A stretch of 6,775 bases of DNA from the NCBI GenBank assembly GCA_002455655.1, contig DKLF01000159.1:1-6775 (forward strand). The letters run 5' to 3'. The first letter of the stretch is position 1; each line of letters starts with the position of its first letter. Position numbers and translations under genes: made by a program. Positions 6,170 through 6,775 of this stretch are shown here, one piece after another. The notes beneath the pieces were generated by a model. The model did no database searches, was not told where the DNA came from, and was given only the letters and a program-made list of their open reading frames with translations. The stretch is from Oscillibacter sp. UBA6647. GTDB taxonomy: Bacteria > Bacillota > Clostridia > Oscillospirales > Oscillospiraceae.

Positions 6170-6214
6170 GAGCGCCCTTACGGGATTATCAAATCCGTAA
6201 GGGCGCTCTGTTTT
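6170..6214 (+). terminator. intrinsic terminator of the glycosyltransferase gene
   Basis: GAGCGCCCTTACGG (6170-6183) pairs perfectly with CCGTAAGGGCGCTC (6195-6208). Beyond a bulged G at 6184 three more pairs (ATT/AAT) close a small loop. TGTTTTG follows, with TTTT at 6211-6214. The stem begins four bases after the glycosyltransferase stop. The minus-strand side lacks a T-run, so it probably works for the plus strand only. Confidence 0.85.
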
Positions 6215-6346
6215 GAAATGATTGACCTGACTTCAAATTTTGCAAATAGACAGCCGTGCGACTGCTGTATAAGTGCAGGTGCAAGGCTCCGTCAGTATTA
6301 AGCTGAAATACGATCCGATCTGTGTGCATGCCAATTTCCAATCATG

Positions 6347-6371
6347 CCCCGGAGATACTGAATCGCCGGGG
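6347..6371. repeat. GC-rich hairpin between convergent genes
   Basis: CCCCGG (6347-6352) and CCGGGG (6366-6371) are exact complements, with GAT/ATC (6354-6356, 6362-6364) extending the stem past an A-G mismatch. It sits 11 bases beyond the stop of the minus-strand regulator and could help end that transcript, but no T-run follows on the minus strand. The remainder of the gap 6215-6382 shows no convincing gene. Confidence 0.45.
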
Positions 6372-6382
6372 ACTAGCTGTTC

Positions 6383-6751
6383 TTATTTTTCGGAAACATG
6401 CTCAAAACCTTGCTTAAACAGCGGCGCGATATGCGCGTCATCCAAAGAATAATAGACAATTTTCCCGTCTTTCCGGTATTTAATTAACTGGCATTGCCGG
6501 AGCATCTTCAGATGATGAGAAACCGAGGGGCCGGTCATTTTAAGAAGGAAAGCAATATCGCATACGCACATTTCGGACAGCATCAGCGCATTGACGATTT
6601 TCAGGCGGGTAGGGTCGCTCATGGCCTTAAACAATTCTGCCATTTTTACGAGTTGAGTTTGTTCTGTCAGCCCGTTTTTCACATTGCGCACAATGTCCTC
6701 GTGTATTACGGTACAGCCGCAAAATGCGTCATGGTCCTGATTGATTGCCAT
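6383..6751 (-). CDS. ArsR/SmtB-family metal-sensing repressor, CadC-like
   Basis: A 122-residue winged-helix dimeric DNA-binding repressor that should leave its operator when it binds metal. The fold follows the family: LFKAMSDPTRLKIVNAL (40-56), metal-binding helix with MCVCDIA (61-67), recognition helix TGPSVSHHLKMLRQCQLI (73-90), wing KYRKDGKIVYYSL (91-103), and a final helix. Two metal sites described for S. aureus CadC can be matched: a thiolate site from C11 and C13 near the N-terminus plus C62 and C64 (CadC C7, C11, C58, C60), and an alpha-5 site D105, H107, H118, E121 with the same spacing as CadC D101, H103, H114, E117. The likely signals are Cd, Pb or Zn. The N-terminal cysteine spacing (CGC) differs from CadC's CxxxC, so metal preference may differ. 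The start at 6751 is set by GGAGG eight bases upstream; a TTG at 6769 lies before it and is not preferred. The target gene and operator are probably beyond the right edge. Confidence 0.92.
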   Translation of the reverse strand: MAINQDHDAFCGCTVIHEDIVRNVKNGLTEQTQLVKMAELFKAMSDPTRLKIVNALMLSEMCVCDIAFLLKMTGPSVSHHLKMLRQCQLIKYRKDGKIVYYSLDDAHIAPLFKQGFEHVSEK

Positions 6752-6759
6752 AATACAAT

Positions 6760-6764
6760 CCTCC
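6760..6764 (-). promoter_or_regulatory. ribosome binding site of the ArsR-family gene
   Basis: Read on the minus strand, TTGGAGGATTGTATTATG places GGAGG eight bases before the ATG at 6751. This decides the start: an upstream TTG at 6769 would put the Shine-Dalgarno sequence inside the coding region. The promoter is not within the window. Confidence 0.8.
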
Positions 6765-6775
6765 AACAAGTCAGC

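Noticed and set aside
6251..6258. CAGCCGTG shared with the sigma promoter region (3580-3587)
   Set aside because: An 8-base match with different flanks and no matching -35 spacing is expected by chance in a window of this size.
6222..6273. TTGACC (6222-6227) and TATAAG (6268-6273) as a promoter
   Set aside because: The two boxes are about 40 bases apart, no better partner exists at 16-18 bases, and no plus-strand gene follows within the window.
6273..6475. Open frame from a GTG reading plus-strand through the intergenic region into the ArsR gene
   Set aside because: No ribosome binding site, and more than a third of it is antisense to a well-supported regulator gene.

Overview
The window looks like part of a Bacillota chromosome, most likely a gut-type clostridium (Oscillospiraceae or a relative). 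This is inferred from strong AGGAGG-type ribosome binding sites, an AraA/AraD pair of the usual bacterial type, an ECF sigma factor followed by a DUF4179-like membrane anti-sigma candidate, and a CadC-like metal regulator. I cannot fix genus or species from the sequence alone.

Layout. (1) Positions 1-3286 are a tight, GC-rich sugar operon on the plus strand: araA (L-arabinose isomerase), araD (L-ribulose-5-phosphate 4-epimerase) and galM (aldose 1-epimerase), with gaps of only 12 and 15 bases. The kinase araB that normally joins AraA to AraD is not between them and must lie outside the window. (2) Positions 3287-3638 are non-coding apart from one doubtful tiny ORF. They hold a very strong hairpin terminator at 3449-3486, then a promoter region with a short sequence repeated twice directly and once inverted. 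(3) Positions 3639-5175 are an ECF-type sigma factor gene whose last 8 bases overlap the start of a single-pass membrane protein gene, the probable anti-sigma factor. (4) Positions 5351-6166 encode a lone GT-A fold glycosyltransferase, closed by a strong terminator. (5) Positions 6383-6751 on the minus strand encode an ArsR/SmtB-family repressor with both CadC-type metal sites recognisable. Its promoter and probable target lie beyond the right edge.

How it works together. GalM would interconvert sugar anomers, AraA would convert L-arabinose to L-ribulose and, after phosphorylation by AraB, AraD would yield D-xylulose-5-phosphate for the pentose phosphate pathway. The sigma/anti-sigma pair is a self-contained signalling unit, and a sequence resembling an ECF promoter (GCAAAC-N16-CGTGTA) just upstream suggests autoregulation. 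The glycosyltransferase and metal regulator show no clear functional link to the rest.

Base composition changes visibly after the terminator at about 3450: the sugar operon is rich in G/C-ending codons, while the genes to the right are more AT-rich. That suggests separately acquired modules. No mobile element, CRISPR array, tRNA or rRNA was seen. Most of the window is ordinary, and the sigma-factor promoter region and the sigma/anti-sigma unit deserve the closest look.
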